In this document: piece by piece, positions 11,222 through 20,868 of the stretch | Numbering within the stretch: the first letter of the stretch is position 1 | How the letters are laid out: the number at the start of each line of letters is the position of its first letter | NCBI GenBank assembly: GCA_049999805.1 | Contig: JBNGIO010006333.1 | Coordinates: 1-38,547, forward strand | DNA from: Folioceros fuciformis | Taxonomy: Eukaryota; Anthocerotophyta; Anthocerotopsida; Anthocerotales | DNA length: 38,547 nucleotides | Reading direction: 5' to 3' | Translations under genes and position numbers: made by a program | The notes under the pieces: generated by a model | What the model was told of the DNA's origin: nothing | The model's input: the letters and a program-made list of their open reading frames with translations, nothing else | Database searches by the model: none

Positions 11222-13183
11222 CTAAGGTCTTCCATGTGTCAAGTAGAGAAGGGGAACAGACTCTCTGGCAAGGGCTATTTCCACGGAGAGTGTGTCCTCA
11301 GGCTTGACATACAATGAGAAATACTTTTCCGACAGATCGGACGTGTTCCATGTGAATGGACACACTCTGCTCCTTGCCGAAAGCATTCCTCTGAAATGAT
11401 CCAGTCTTACCACGGCCGCGTCAAGCGCCTCCTCGCTCTTGCCTGGCCTCACAGCCCGGTGCACGCCAGCCGTGAACACTTTGAGGGGGTCCACGATCAT
11501 CTTTCGACGCCCCATGGACCCAGGGCAGAGCCAAATCGAGTGCTCCTCGGGTTTCCTTCACAAGTGCATTCTCTGGTGAGAAGGTTAACGTAACTTTCTG
11601 GATGCATTTGCAATAGATCGCACCTTCAGCTACTGCTTATGGTGAGACCGGCCGGGGGTGGCGAGGTGAGAGCTTAAAGTTACCTACATTCCGGCCCAGG
11701 CTGCTTCTTGAACACCATCCGCTGAACAGGCCATTCATCATCGTTGCTTGCTGGCCTGCAGTGAACTGTTCCCACAGGCCAGTTCCCAAGCGTGAGAATG
11801 CTGGCATTTTCGTGGGCTTCCAGCACGGAGTCCAGGGTGACACCAGGCTTCAGGTATAGGAACTCGTCGAAGTCGTAAAAGAGCGTCCAGTCTGCGAGGA
11901 ACCGAGTCCGATGGAGGCAATCGTTTATGAACAACACCTGGACACAGCCATCCAAGGCGCACAGAGTGTGCTTCAGTCTCTCTTTCTTGTTGCTCCTGGC
12001 CTGGCCTGGCCTGGCCTGCTGCCGATCATGAGGTAAGTTAATGTGCTTGCAAACAGTAGAATAAGTACTGTGGTGATACCTGGGCGTGATACCATGATGG
12101 AAACAAGCGATCATCCATAACCTCGGTGATGGTGACAAAACCAGCTTGCACAAAGGGCTCTAACAGCGTCCGACCTTCCATGGACAGGCCCCCCACGTTG
12201 TAGAAGAAGAAGTGAGCCTGCCCCTTGAAAACGTGCAGATGATAGGTGAGCCACTGCCGTATCCAGTCCTGACGGATCTCGCCCGCAATCGGAGGCCCGC
12301 AGAAGGCATACTTGTGCTTGAACGGCCTCGACCTACTAACCAGATGTGCCATACCAGTGTCGCTGGTGGGTTGCTCATGATTCACCAACACCTGCTGCAC
12401 CTGTAGCACAAAAATGCACCGTCACAGGAAACGTAGAGCTCCCATCCAATCCCAGACTCAGCCCCTACCCCTCGAGACGGCACAAAAAAATGTGCCCACA
12501 TAAGATGGAACCGTTGCTCCTACCATCCCCACTGGAGGCCCCGATGCCACAGTGATGTAGAGCCGGCCCCCCTCTGACCCATTAGATCTGACAATGTCCT
12601 GGAAGGTGCACCTCACCACGGCCACTCCATAAGGCACGTCATGCTCGTCGTGCCTGATGTAGTCCACCTCGGCCGTGGTGTTGGACAGCAATGCGGAGGC
12701 AGCCCCAGGATGCCAGATGCACGAGTGCACAGGCTTGTCGTAGTCCCGAGTCAAGCGTGATGTGAGGCCGACGACGTAGAAGGTTGTGAGGGATTCCCTG
12801 CACCCAAGGCCGGAGCCCGGACCGGAGATGCATGTTGCTGTGAGCACATGCGCCTGAGCCGGAATTGCCACAAACAGGTTTCGAAATTTGGAAAGAGTCC
12901 CAGCGTTTTACCTGTAAACACTGAAGTGAACGAATTGGTAATGCGGCTGGCCCATGGCCACAAACTGCCTTTGGCGCGGGGACACCTGGAGGTTCCCCTC
13001 GGAAGCCATGAAGGAGCGGGGGCGTGCGAGCCCATTGCTGCCAGGCTGAGGTCTGCAGCTGCCCGAGGGCAAAAACAGGGTCCTCCCATATAGACCGAAC
13101 AGGGCAGCGGCCACCTGCAGGGCGGTCATGAGGGCGACCGTGACAAGCACGTCGCGCACGGCGTGCGCCCCGCATTTGGTCAT
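11222..13183 (-). CDS. Glycosyltransferase family 92 protein, paralogue B (GALS-like)
   Basis: Model: complement(join(11222..11555, 11684..11937, 12080..12400, 12524..12797, 12912..13183)), 484 aa. Exon order, sizes and phases (2, 0, 0, 2) match paralogues A and C. The start at 13183 is the first ATG before a membrane anchor (about residues 10-32) ending ALFGLY. Exon 1 closes with FSVYR, as in A (YSAYR) and C (FSAYR). Catalytic landmarks are LTYHLHV, FFFYNVGGL, PSWYHAQ, FINDCLHR, DFDEF (residues 311-315), KKQPGPEC, GRRK and LDHFRG. The reaction is presumably transfer of a sugar, probably galactose, in the Golgi. Acceptor AAG ending at 11556 is weaker than the usual CAG. Intron 4 contains a (GGCCT)n repeat. 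Divergence from A is greatest in exon 1. Confidence 0.92.
11996..12018. repeat. (GGCCT)n pentanucleotide repeat in an intron of GT92 paralogue B
   Basis: About four copies of CTGGC/GGCCT in intron 4, some 60-80 bases upstream (in gene direction) of the acceptor for exon 4. It belongs to the same pentamer class as the arrays at 302, 13446 and 15474. Confidence 0.85.
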
Positions 13184-13445
13184 GCTGTCTCAAGCTGTGC
13201 CTCTGCCTCTGCCTCTTCCTCTTCCTTTACGCTATGTGTGCATCCCCAGACCTCTGTGACTGCTTCCAGCATGCGGAACTGTTCCGCACCTGGAAAGCGA
13301 GGACCACCGGCGAGGGCGGAAGAGGAAGGAGAGAAGTCATCGACAACATCCAGGACGTAATTGCGTCCTGCCCGGGGCTTCACGGGCCATGTTCACTGAC
13401 AGCGGTACGGGGGTGTCGTACAACAGGCAAGAGCAGGAGAAGCCG

Positions 13446-13462
13446 GGGCTGGGCTGGGCTGG
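13446..13462. repeat. (GGGCT)n short repeat
   Basis: Three copies of GGGCT, the same unit as at 302-329. Confidence 0.8.
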
Positions 13463-14097
13463 CCGATTTGGTGAGTGGTGAGTGGGCGCCGGTGCAAGCG
13501 ACCAAGCAACGGGAGGAAGCCCCAGCTGTACGCGAAATTCATCACCCTGGTTGCGCACGGTCAATAGATGTCGTCGAGCGAGGGCAGGACATGTGAGGCG
13601 GGGACTGGGGACTTGTCCGACTGCGGACTCGGGACTTGGGTACTCGGGAATCGAGCGTGGTCTCGCGAGCAAACCGAGACAGCAGACTCATTACCGCCAT
13701 CGCTGGGCATCGGACCTCGCCTTCTCCACCGGCTACTGGCTGCACCGGTGTGCCAGGGTCGACGGCGACGGTCCCGCTACCCTCTTCATGGGCGAAAGCG
13801 ACGACGTACATACATACAGTACGTAAATGCCAACTCCCTGAAGCTTATGTAGAGCTTATAAGTCTCATAAGTATGCAAAATGAACATGTAACAGAGTGAC
13901 CGGGCTTTGCCGTCTGGGCTTCCGGGCACCCCGGCGGCCGGTCACCACCGACTACTTGTGTACATGGGCAGTGGTTTCTCGAGGCTTTTTATAAGCGCCG
14001 AGCCCAGAGGGGAGGGAGCTTGCGTCATCAGGCTCTGGCGACAATATGGCTTTCCTTGGAGGAAAGCTCCCGGCGCTGTTCCACATGCAGTGGCACG

Positions 14098-14250
14098 TGC
14101 CCTGCCCTGCCATGCCCTGCCCAGGCCCCTGCCCGTGCCCGTGCCCGTGCCCGTGCCCGTGCCCCTGCCCCTGCCCCTGCCCCTGCCCCTGGCCCTGCCC
14201 CTGCCCCTGCCCCCTGCCCCTGCCCCCTGCCCCTGCCCCCTGCCCCGTCC
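14098..14250. repeat. C-rich minisatellite, GTGCCC then CTGCCC units
   Basis: About 150 bases of near-perfect hexamers. The left part has about five GTGCCC copies; the right part is CTGCCC mixed with five- and seven-base variants (CCTGC, CCCCTGC). The plus strand has almost no runs of G, whereas the minus strand is an uninterrupted series of GGG/GGGG runs. Confidence 0.95.
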
Positions 14251-14304
14251 TGCTTGCGTATGCATATCCTGTGCCACAACACATGCATAGATATCTACAT
14301 ACCT

Positions 14305-14327
14305 GTGTACAGTACAGTACAGTACAT
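14305..14327. repeat. (ACAGT)n pentanucleotide repeat
   Basis: Four tandem copies of a GTACA/ACAGT unit followed by an AT-rich TATTTATATA segment, just right of the C-rich minisatellite. Confidence 0.8.
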
Positions 14328-15134
14328 ATTTATATACAGTCGCACGTGTGTACTACTGTATAACGTACAGCCGGGCCCTAGGTGGCATTACTGTGGACAC
14401 AAAGGCTTAGCCGCTTAGCCAGCCAGTATCCCGTAGTATCTCCTTTAATGTGAGTGGACAGCTAAATAAATGCCTTTGTAATGGTTTCCAACGGACTGTT
14501 GCCAATGAACAGGATGGACAAACGGCCGCCTGCACCCATGGCCACATGCGTATGATAAGGGCATTGTCCGTTCGCCGAGTGGAAAGCAGCCAGCAAGGTT
14601 GTGTACAGTGGCTTGTGAAAGCAGCTAAGCTTTGTGTATGATACGTAGATAAAAAAAAGGGTGAACGGTGAATGAGGACTGGACACCTACTCGGATCGGT
14701 TTCATCTTTTTCGGATGGCATCGGTTTTCTGCTTTTTTGGGAACAAAATCGTACAACCACTCCGATTCCGACGTCCATGCGGGAAATAGCATACAGGCTG
14801 TAGGAGATGGTGTAGGGCAGCGCAAGTGAGAGGTTCCGACATATTGTATGTCCGTGCCAATCATAAAAGGCCGAAAACACTAAGCCTGACATGGCATCTC
14901 GTCCAATGACAAAACCTCCCGACACGAACGCCCGTTCCAGGCCGGCTCCGGCCCGCCCCTCACCGACCCAGCTCCTTTCAAATATGTTGGTACATTAAGC
15001 TCTCTCCTTTGGAAAGAAACATAGCAGTTAATAATGTACTTAGCTCGCTAAGTTCCCGCAACCATGAACAAATAAATGATTCTAGTGTACAAGGTGTGCT
15101 TCACGCTCCTCAAAGCAAACAGGCAGTAGTTGCC

Positions 15135-17123
15135 TCACCCGAAAACTGCATCCGCAAGCATTGGAGGCACCGACTGCCTGGCTTGGCCGACAATGGTAGG
15201 GATTGTATCATCCCTGAGGTATCTTCTGAAGAAACGCCGGTCTAGGTCGGGTGTGATGTTGTCATCTCTCGTCTTGGTACACTCCTTGGTTTCCAGGGAT
15301 AGAATCCCCCGATAGTGATCTATCCTGGCTGTTGTGGCATTCAATGTGATGTATTGGTTCTCTGGTTCCACCAGGCTGTGGACACCTGCTGTGAACACTT
15401 TCCTAGGGTTCAACACGAACTTCCTCCGCCCTGAGTTTTCGGGACAAAACCACCTGCTGTGGGAGCCCCTGCATGCCAAGCCAAGCCAAGCCCAGCCCGC
15501 ACCATGACTTTGTTTGTCAGTGCCCCCCCTAAATCCAAAAACATTTCACCTCTGACTCAACCAACGTGGGGACCAAGCTCAGCCTCTGGGCAGTCAATGG
15601 GATTGATTACCTGCATTCGGGACCGGGCTGTTTCTTATACAGCATCCGCTCAAGAGGCCACTCATTCACAAACCTTGCTTCTCTACATACGCTTGTTGCC
15701 ACAGGCCAGCTGCCCAAGGACATGAAACTTGCATCGGCGTTCTCCTCAAGCAGGCCCCCTAGAGTCAGCGGAGGTTGGAAGTAGAGCAACTCGTCCAAAT
15801 CGAAGAACAAAGTCCAGTCCGACACAAAGCGGGTGCGATGCAAGCAATCGTTGATAAACAGAACCTGCAGGCGCTTCCCACAGTCAACATCAAGTGCACC
15901 ATGCTTAAAAAGGCACAAGTAAAATGTGCACGTGAGCTTCAGAGCTCGAGTTTGTTAAGCACAACAACTTCCAAGGTTTGCGCAAAGGGATGAGGTTTTG
16001 ACAAAGGTGGCCCACCTGCGCGTGATACCAAGACGGGTACCGATCGTCATCCAGCACATCGGTGATGGTCACGAATCCCGCTTCAACAAACGGATCCAGC
16101 AAACTGCGGGCTTCTTCCGTCAGCCCGCCTACGTTGTAGAGGAAGAAGTGCGCCTTCCCCTCCATGATATACATATGGTAGGTCAGCCAGTGCATGATCC
16201 AGTATTGCCGAATACCCTTCCCTGCAATAGGCGGCCCGCAGAAGGCGTACTTGTACGGGTAACGCCTCACCGCCAAGGTCTGAAAATCGGAGAAGCTGTT
16301 GCTCTCCTCTTGCAGCGCCAGCACCGTCTCCATCTTGGAGAAACTCCACTGGATCCTCCCATACCTGGAGAAGCCCTGCGCGTGCCCGGCAGTGGTGATC
16401 ACGCCTCTCTCATGTGACACCGGCCGGCTCAAACTGAAACAAACAGTAGCACGCAGTGAACTGTAGACATTGATTACCCTTTGGAAGGTCGGAACGTCGA
16501 GATAGAGCCGGCCTCCCGGCCCGGCGCCAGATCCGATCTCCCTCTCAAACTCGCACTTGACCACTGCCACCGCGTAGGGGACACGGTGCTCGTCCATCTT
16601 GGTGTAGTGCACCACAGCCGTGGTGTTGAGCTCATGCAACCACAAGTCACTCTCATTCCCGCTACCCGTCCCAGACCGCCAAACGCACGCAGCCACGGGA
16701 TTCCCCGGCACCCGCGGGTTCCTGTTGTACAGCCCGATGACGTAGAAGGCGTTGGGAGATTGCCTGGCAACGGATTCCATCCAAGCGTTTGAGCAGAGAA
16801 TGGCATCCGAAAAACAAAACAAATTCAAATCCGTCGCTACCTCTCTGCCTCCCTCACCTGTAGGCACTGAATTGCACGAAGCGGCCAGCCAGCGGCGTCA
16901 GCTGCCGCAGCGGCGGCGCAACGTCGGCACCTGCCTTTCCCCGCTTCAAAGCCGCGGATTCCTCGCTGTAGGACACAATGTCGTACAGCCCAGAGTAGAG
17001 AGCCGCAAGCTGCAGCGCCGCAAGCAGCAGCGCTGCCCAGCCCAAGGGCCGCGCCCGCTTGCACAGCTTGGCAATTTTGGCCTGAGGCAGGCCCAGGGCC
17101 TTGACTTTTGAGCTGCATCTCAT
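15135..17123 (-). CDS. Glycosyltransferase family 92 protein, paralogue C (GALS-like)
   Basis: Model: complement(join(15135..15468, 15611..15864, 16016..16333, 16478..16763, 16858..17123)), 485 aa, same phases as A and B. The start at 17123 gives a longer basic cytosolic tail before the membrane anchor (about residues 27-46). Landmarks are LTYHMYIMEGKAHFFLYNVGG, PSWYHAQ, FINDCLHR, then DLDEL (residues 312-316) in place of DFDEF, KKQPGPEC, GRRK and IDHYRG. The exon 3 start after AAG at 16334 is chosen because it aligns exactly with exon 3 of A and B. Intron 2 (16334-16477) is 144 bases with no stop in frame, so unspliced RNA would add 48 residues. Likely a Golgi enzyme in wall polysaccharide synthesis; substrate unproven. 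Confidence 0.9.
15474..15498. repeat. (CCAAG)n/(CCCAG) repeat next to the last splice acceptor of GT92 paralogue C
   Basis: Tandem GCCAA units, reading GGCTT on the coding strand, end within a few bases of the acceptor CAG for exon 5. Contraction or expansion could affect splicing. Confidence 0.8.
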
Positions 17124-18060
17124 GGTGGTGCGCCCTCGGGAGCTCCGACAGCGCCCGCCCGCAGCGAGGAGCTACCGGAGCGAAAGAGCCGGATGTGAGC
17201 AACGCCAGCTGTGGTGGCACGGGGCGCTGCAATTGCCACGCCGAAATCCGGGGCAGTGCCAGGAGGAAATGCAGGCCCCCCGCACCGCAGGTGCCGAGGC
17301 AGGAGCAGATGGTAGTATGAAACCGTCAGTCGGCGCGCATGAACAGAAGAGCCAAAGGCATTGACAAGCACAACTGCCTCCCTCCCGCCGCGGCGGCGGG
17401 TGTCACAAGCCTTGCTCCGCTTGTGCATCAACGGCATGCGCAACAACTCGACTCTCACCAGAGGGATCCCATCTCACATTACACAATCTCGGCATGCCCG
17501 TCGCAGTACCGGCCAACGCTCGAAGACTTCATCTTGACACACCACAGCCGGCGCCGGAGATGAGAAGATGTGGCCTCTGCCGGTCGGAACTGCGGGGCGG
17601 GACCCACTCCCTGCTCCGATCCCTTTGATGCACACAATGTATGTACACCCCTGCCTGCCTGCCTGCACGAAGCACCTTTGGACCTCTGGTGCACTGCAGC
17701 TGCCCGCGGAGTCTGGAGACTCGTTCCCATCCAGTCCACATACACCCCGCGGGACCTTTGGATTGTATGTATGTATGTCTGTACATGTATATGGGAACAT
17801 GGCCACACAAGGCTCCGATCCTATCGCCGAACACCTCGTACGGTAATGTATACGGCCCAGGTAACGCCGTTTCAGGGATCACACGCGTGCTGTCACTGGT
17901 GCCCAGCACCCACTCACACGCAAGGCGCCACTCGCCCGACTCGGGACCCGGGATTCGGGGACAAGATACACAAACCTGCATTTTCTTCGCCAATCCCACT
18001 GCGCGCCCCTCTTCGTTGCTTGCCTCGCCCAAAGTTTCTCTCCCAATCGCATAAACAGAC
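17124..18060. other. Upstream flank of GT92 paralogue C
   Basis: GC-rich spacer with no supported gene. It contains a TGTA/TGTATG-rich stretch at 17764-17792 and many short overlapping frames without motifs. Composition changes abruptly at its right end. Confidence 0.6.
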
Positions 18061-19270
18061 AACCGGACACTTTATTCAATAAAATAACATGAAAAAATGC
18101 CATTAAATTACGCCAAGAAGATAAGTTTCTAACTACTTTACTTCTTATTTCATCAGTTTTACATAAAATTATAAGGAAATATTCTAGGCTCCCTCACTTG
18201 TTTCTAGCGCTACCTTGTTAGAGCCAAGCCGCGCCGCGCCGCGGTAGCTACGCACTTGAGGAAGGACGAAAAAACAAAAACACTCCTAGTTGCAAAGATT
18301 AAGAATTGAATTAACCTAAAAGGTTGGGTTTTGGAAACGGTTGAAAAAGATGAGTTACCAAGTTACAAAAATCAAAAACTAAGCTAACTAGAAACAAAAA
18401 TTATTAACTAATTTATCTAGTCATAAAAGTTAATGAACTTAATAGAAATTAATCCATAAAGGATTCGAACACACAGCCCACACACTCATGTTTTTTTCCT
18501 TTCATATGTATTTTATATGAAAATATACACTAGAATCTACCACATTTTTGTACTCAACATCGCCATGGCAGGCACGGGGCCTACCTCTACAACGTAGTCA
18601 GACTTTTTTCTTATCACTATAAAGGGGCATTTGTACCGATACCGACCCATCCCTTTGTTTCTTTAGGGATCCTCAACGCTGATCCCATCCCTTTGTTTCT
18701 TTAGGGATCCTCAACGCTGATCATTAAAGATCACGGTACCACACAATCTTTAAAGTTACACTACACACACAAATAGGAAACATCATGGGGGTAGGGTTCA
18801 GTAGAGTTTCACGGATCAATCAATTCACACTGCCACGGTGTGAATCATGTAGGGGTGGTAGCCTCTTGGGCCTTCCCTTCAATCCACGGCCTTCACGACG
18901 AGACACTTAGAGCGTGAATTGGGTTCATTTATGCATGCTAGCCTGCACCCCCTTCAGGCGAGTGTGCAGCCATCTGAAAATGTGGATGCCGCCTTTCTGA
19001 GGAACCAGCCACATCTTGTTTCTATTGCAAAATTAGCAACAGAAATAACTTGCTTCAAGTGCTTCGCAAATCCATTGGATGCCTGGAGTAAAATCCACTA
19101 GATGCTTATGCATAGTGAGTGTGCTTAGTGTGATTGCGTTTGGGAATGCAGCTTGCAGTTGCCTGCACATTTGTAGCTCTACGAGTGTACGATGTCCTGA
19201 TTGTAGGTGGTGATGATGATAACACAAACTGCTTGTGGCCTTGTTTATGCAGGCATTGCGGATTGCCTAC
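18061..19270. other. AT-rich non-coding stretch opening the transposon-rich half
   Basis: From about 18061 the sequence becomes markedly AT-rich and reading frames become short. Apart from the 38-bp tandem repeat and a CCGCG cluster at 18226-18244, I see no gene. Confidence 0.6.
18646..18721. repeat. 38-bp perfect tandem duplication
   Basis: The 38-base unit at 18646-18683 is repeated without change at 18684-18721. Identity of the copies suggests a recent duplication or replication slippage. Confidence 0.95.
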
Positions 19271-19464
19271 GACAATGCATATATCAAAGGTTTGGAGGGT
19301 ATGGACTATCTCCCTGATATGTACCACTTGCACCTAGCCTTGACACCGTTGTGTAGGGAGTGCTCTTTGACAACACGTACGTCAAAGGCTTGGAGGGTAA
19401 GGACTACATCTTGATATGTACCGCTTGCACCTAGCCTTGACACCGTTGTGTAGGGAGTGCTCTT
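19271..19464 (+). repeat. Tandem repeat (about 98 and 96 bp) flanking the copia 5' LTR
   Basis: Two units, 19271-19368 and 19369-19464, each beginning GACAA and sharing the segments TCAAAGG, TTGGAGGGTA, GGACTA, GATATGTACC and CACCTAGCCTTGACACCGTT. A third GACAAT directly follows at 19465, just before the LTR. Related units in opposite orientation lie at 27192-27356. Confidence 0.88.
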
Positions 19465-19472
19465 GACAATAA

Positions 19473-19678
19473 TGAAACCTAAGTGTAGTTAAATGTGTTA
19501 TCAGCATATTAAGTTAGAGTCAGCTTACCTATTGGCTAGGGTTACATCTCTTTACGAATAGACATACCTTTTCGTTTAGTTTAAGTTGAACTTGATGTAT
19601 TTTCTTGACGAGTAGTTCTTTCTTGATAAGATGTAATTATATATTTAATTGACCTGCACTAAATATCATAATATGTGA
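19473..19678 (+). repeat. Copia 5' LTR, 206 bp
   Basis: It begins TGAAACC and ends TATGTGA directly against the primer-binding site. The reverse complement of 27357-27562 is the same length and differs at 13 positions by eye (about 94% identity, no indels, 11 transitions). The end is not the usual CA, but both copies stop at the same base. Confidence 0.88.
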
Positions 19679-19690
19679 TGGTATCAGAGC
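19679..19690 (+). other. Primer-binding site for initiator Met-tRNA
   Basis: TGGTATCAGAGC is complementary to the 3' end of plant initiator methionine tRNA and sits directly after the LTR, as in most plant copia elements. Confidence 0.93.
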
Positions 19691-20047
19691 TTTCTTAGTG
19701 TGGGTTGCATGCTAGAGTATGCACACCAAATTGGGCATGTTCGATATGCACAATGCGTTTTTGTTCCTATTAAATAAAGTGTTTCTTTAAAAGGATAAAA
19801 AAAACCAAAATCAAGAAATGGAACTTTGATTTTTTCTTGGATTTAATTGCTTTTTTCATAAACGCATTTGCAGGTTTGAAGAGTGTCCCATTGCATCTTC
19901 AGCAGATTGCTATTTCGAGCAATTTTGATAGAGGTTTGCCATGACACTTATTAGATCATGTAAATAGCATTCAAAAGGCAATTATAAATTCAAAAAGAAA
20001 AGGAGGATACATTCTCATCCTTACAATTAGAGTTCTCTCCATTGTAG

Positions 20048-20704
20048 ATGGCACAAAATTTGGAGGGCCAACAATTGCAGCCTCTTGTTGAACGAGTTCA
20101 TCAACGCCAGGACTTCTTGAGGGTGAGGGCTGTAGAAAGTATTGTAGAAAGGCTACATCAAAGGACCTAGGAATGGACTGTTAGAAATCAAGACAGACCA
20201 GCCCAAATCATCGAACTTGAGTGGGCATTCAATACTATTATTAAAAAACTCTATCCAGATTTTCAGAACCTTACCTTTGATGTTATTCCTTAGAGACCTC
20301 AATACCACCCTCTAGAAGTTGCAAGCATTGGACTTAGTAGCCCTAGCAATTTTCTGACAGCACAATCTACACAACACATTTCTATAAGTCAGTTGGCTCA
20401 GAGAAGTGAAACACATTCGCAGTATGTGGACAGGTGTTACGCACATTTAAATAGAACAATAGACATTGTGGGTATAGATATAAGAGATGTACAGGAACAT
20501 ATTAGGCTTATAGACTTCAAGCTTCATACCTTGCTAAAGGCACAGCTGTTATGTCACCATATGTTTCGTTCAACAGCCATGAAATTTGTGAAGAAAACAA
20601 ATAGCAAATTAAGTTTGTTGAGCCTAATACCTGTCCCTCCTTTTCCACCTATGCTCACAATAGATGGGAAAATAGACATAGTCAAATTACACAAAGGGAG
20701 ATAA
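20048..20704 (+). pseudogene. Unknown leader ORF between primer site and gag, two internal stops
   Basis: One frame opens with ATG at 20048 (MAQNLEGQQLQPLVERVHQR) and runs to a stop at 20702-20704, about 218 codons, broken only by TAG at 20168 and TAG at 20291. The product is helical and polar, rich in Q, R, L and I, with a proline-rich patch (PVPPFPP) near its end. I recognise no domain. Copia gag normally lies close to the primer site, so an extra ORF here is unusual. It could be an accessory gene of this family, an older inserted element or a diverged duplicate gag. Confidence 0.5.
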
Positions 20705-20868
20705 AACAACTTACTTCCTTAAACGATCCCGTAGGGACTACATAAGCCATTTGATCTATTGTTCAGATCATGCCTAGGTTGACGTGAGTCTGTTAGAAAT
20801 ATACCATTCACACCTCGAAAGTAAAGATATTTATAATAGAATCTAGTACTTAGTTCAAAAACTATGTT

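Larger units (their letters stand above)
13184..15134. other. Spacer between GT92 genes B and C with simple repeats
   Basis: Contains the promoter side of B (a GA-rich leader on the minus strand at about 13198-13230), the 3' flank of C, and several simple repeats listed separately. Long frames at 13907-14418 on both strands are translations of the C-rich minisatellite. A 172-codon minus-strand frame at 14407-14925 has no recognisable domain. Confidence 0.55.

Noticed and set aside
13907-14418. Long overlapping frames rich in Pro/Cys/Ala on the plus strand and Gly/Ala/Arg on the minus strand
   Set aside because: They are translations of the GTGCCC/CTGCCC minisatellite in all frames and have no start context or homology.
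14407-14925. 172-codon minus-strand frame between GT92 B and C
   Set aside because: No recognisable domain, no signal peptide, and comparable frames occur in other phases; treated as chance.
16334-16477. Treating exons 2 and 3 of GT92 paralogue C as one exon
   Set aside because: The open frame allows it, but A and B both splice here and the AAG acceptor gives an exact alignment of exon 3; kept as an intron with the alternative noted.
18461-18470. GGATTCGAAC, resembling a tRNA or SINE B box on the minus strand
   Set aside because: No matching A box, cloverleaf or repeat copy was found around it.
19271-19464. VNTR as part of the copia LTR
   Set aside because: Relative to the LTR it lies on the outer side at both ends (before the 5' LTR, after the 3' LTR), so it is flanking DNA.
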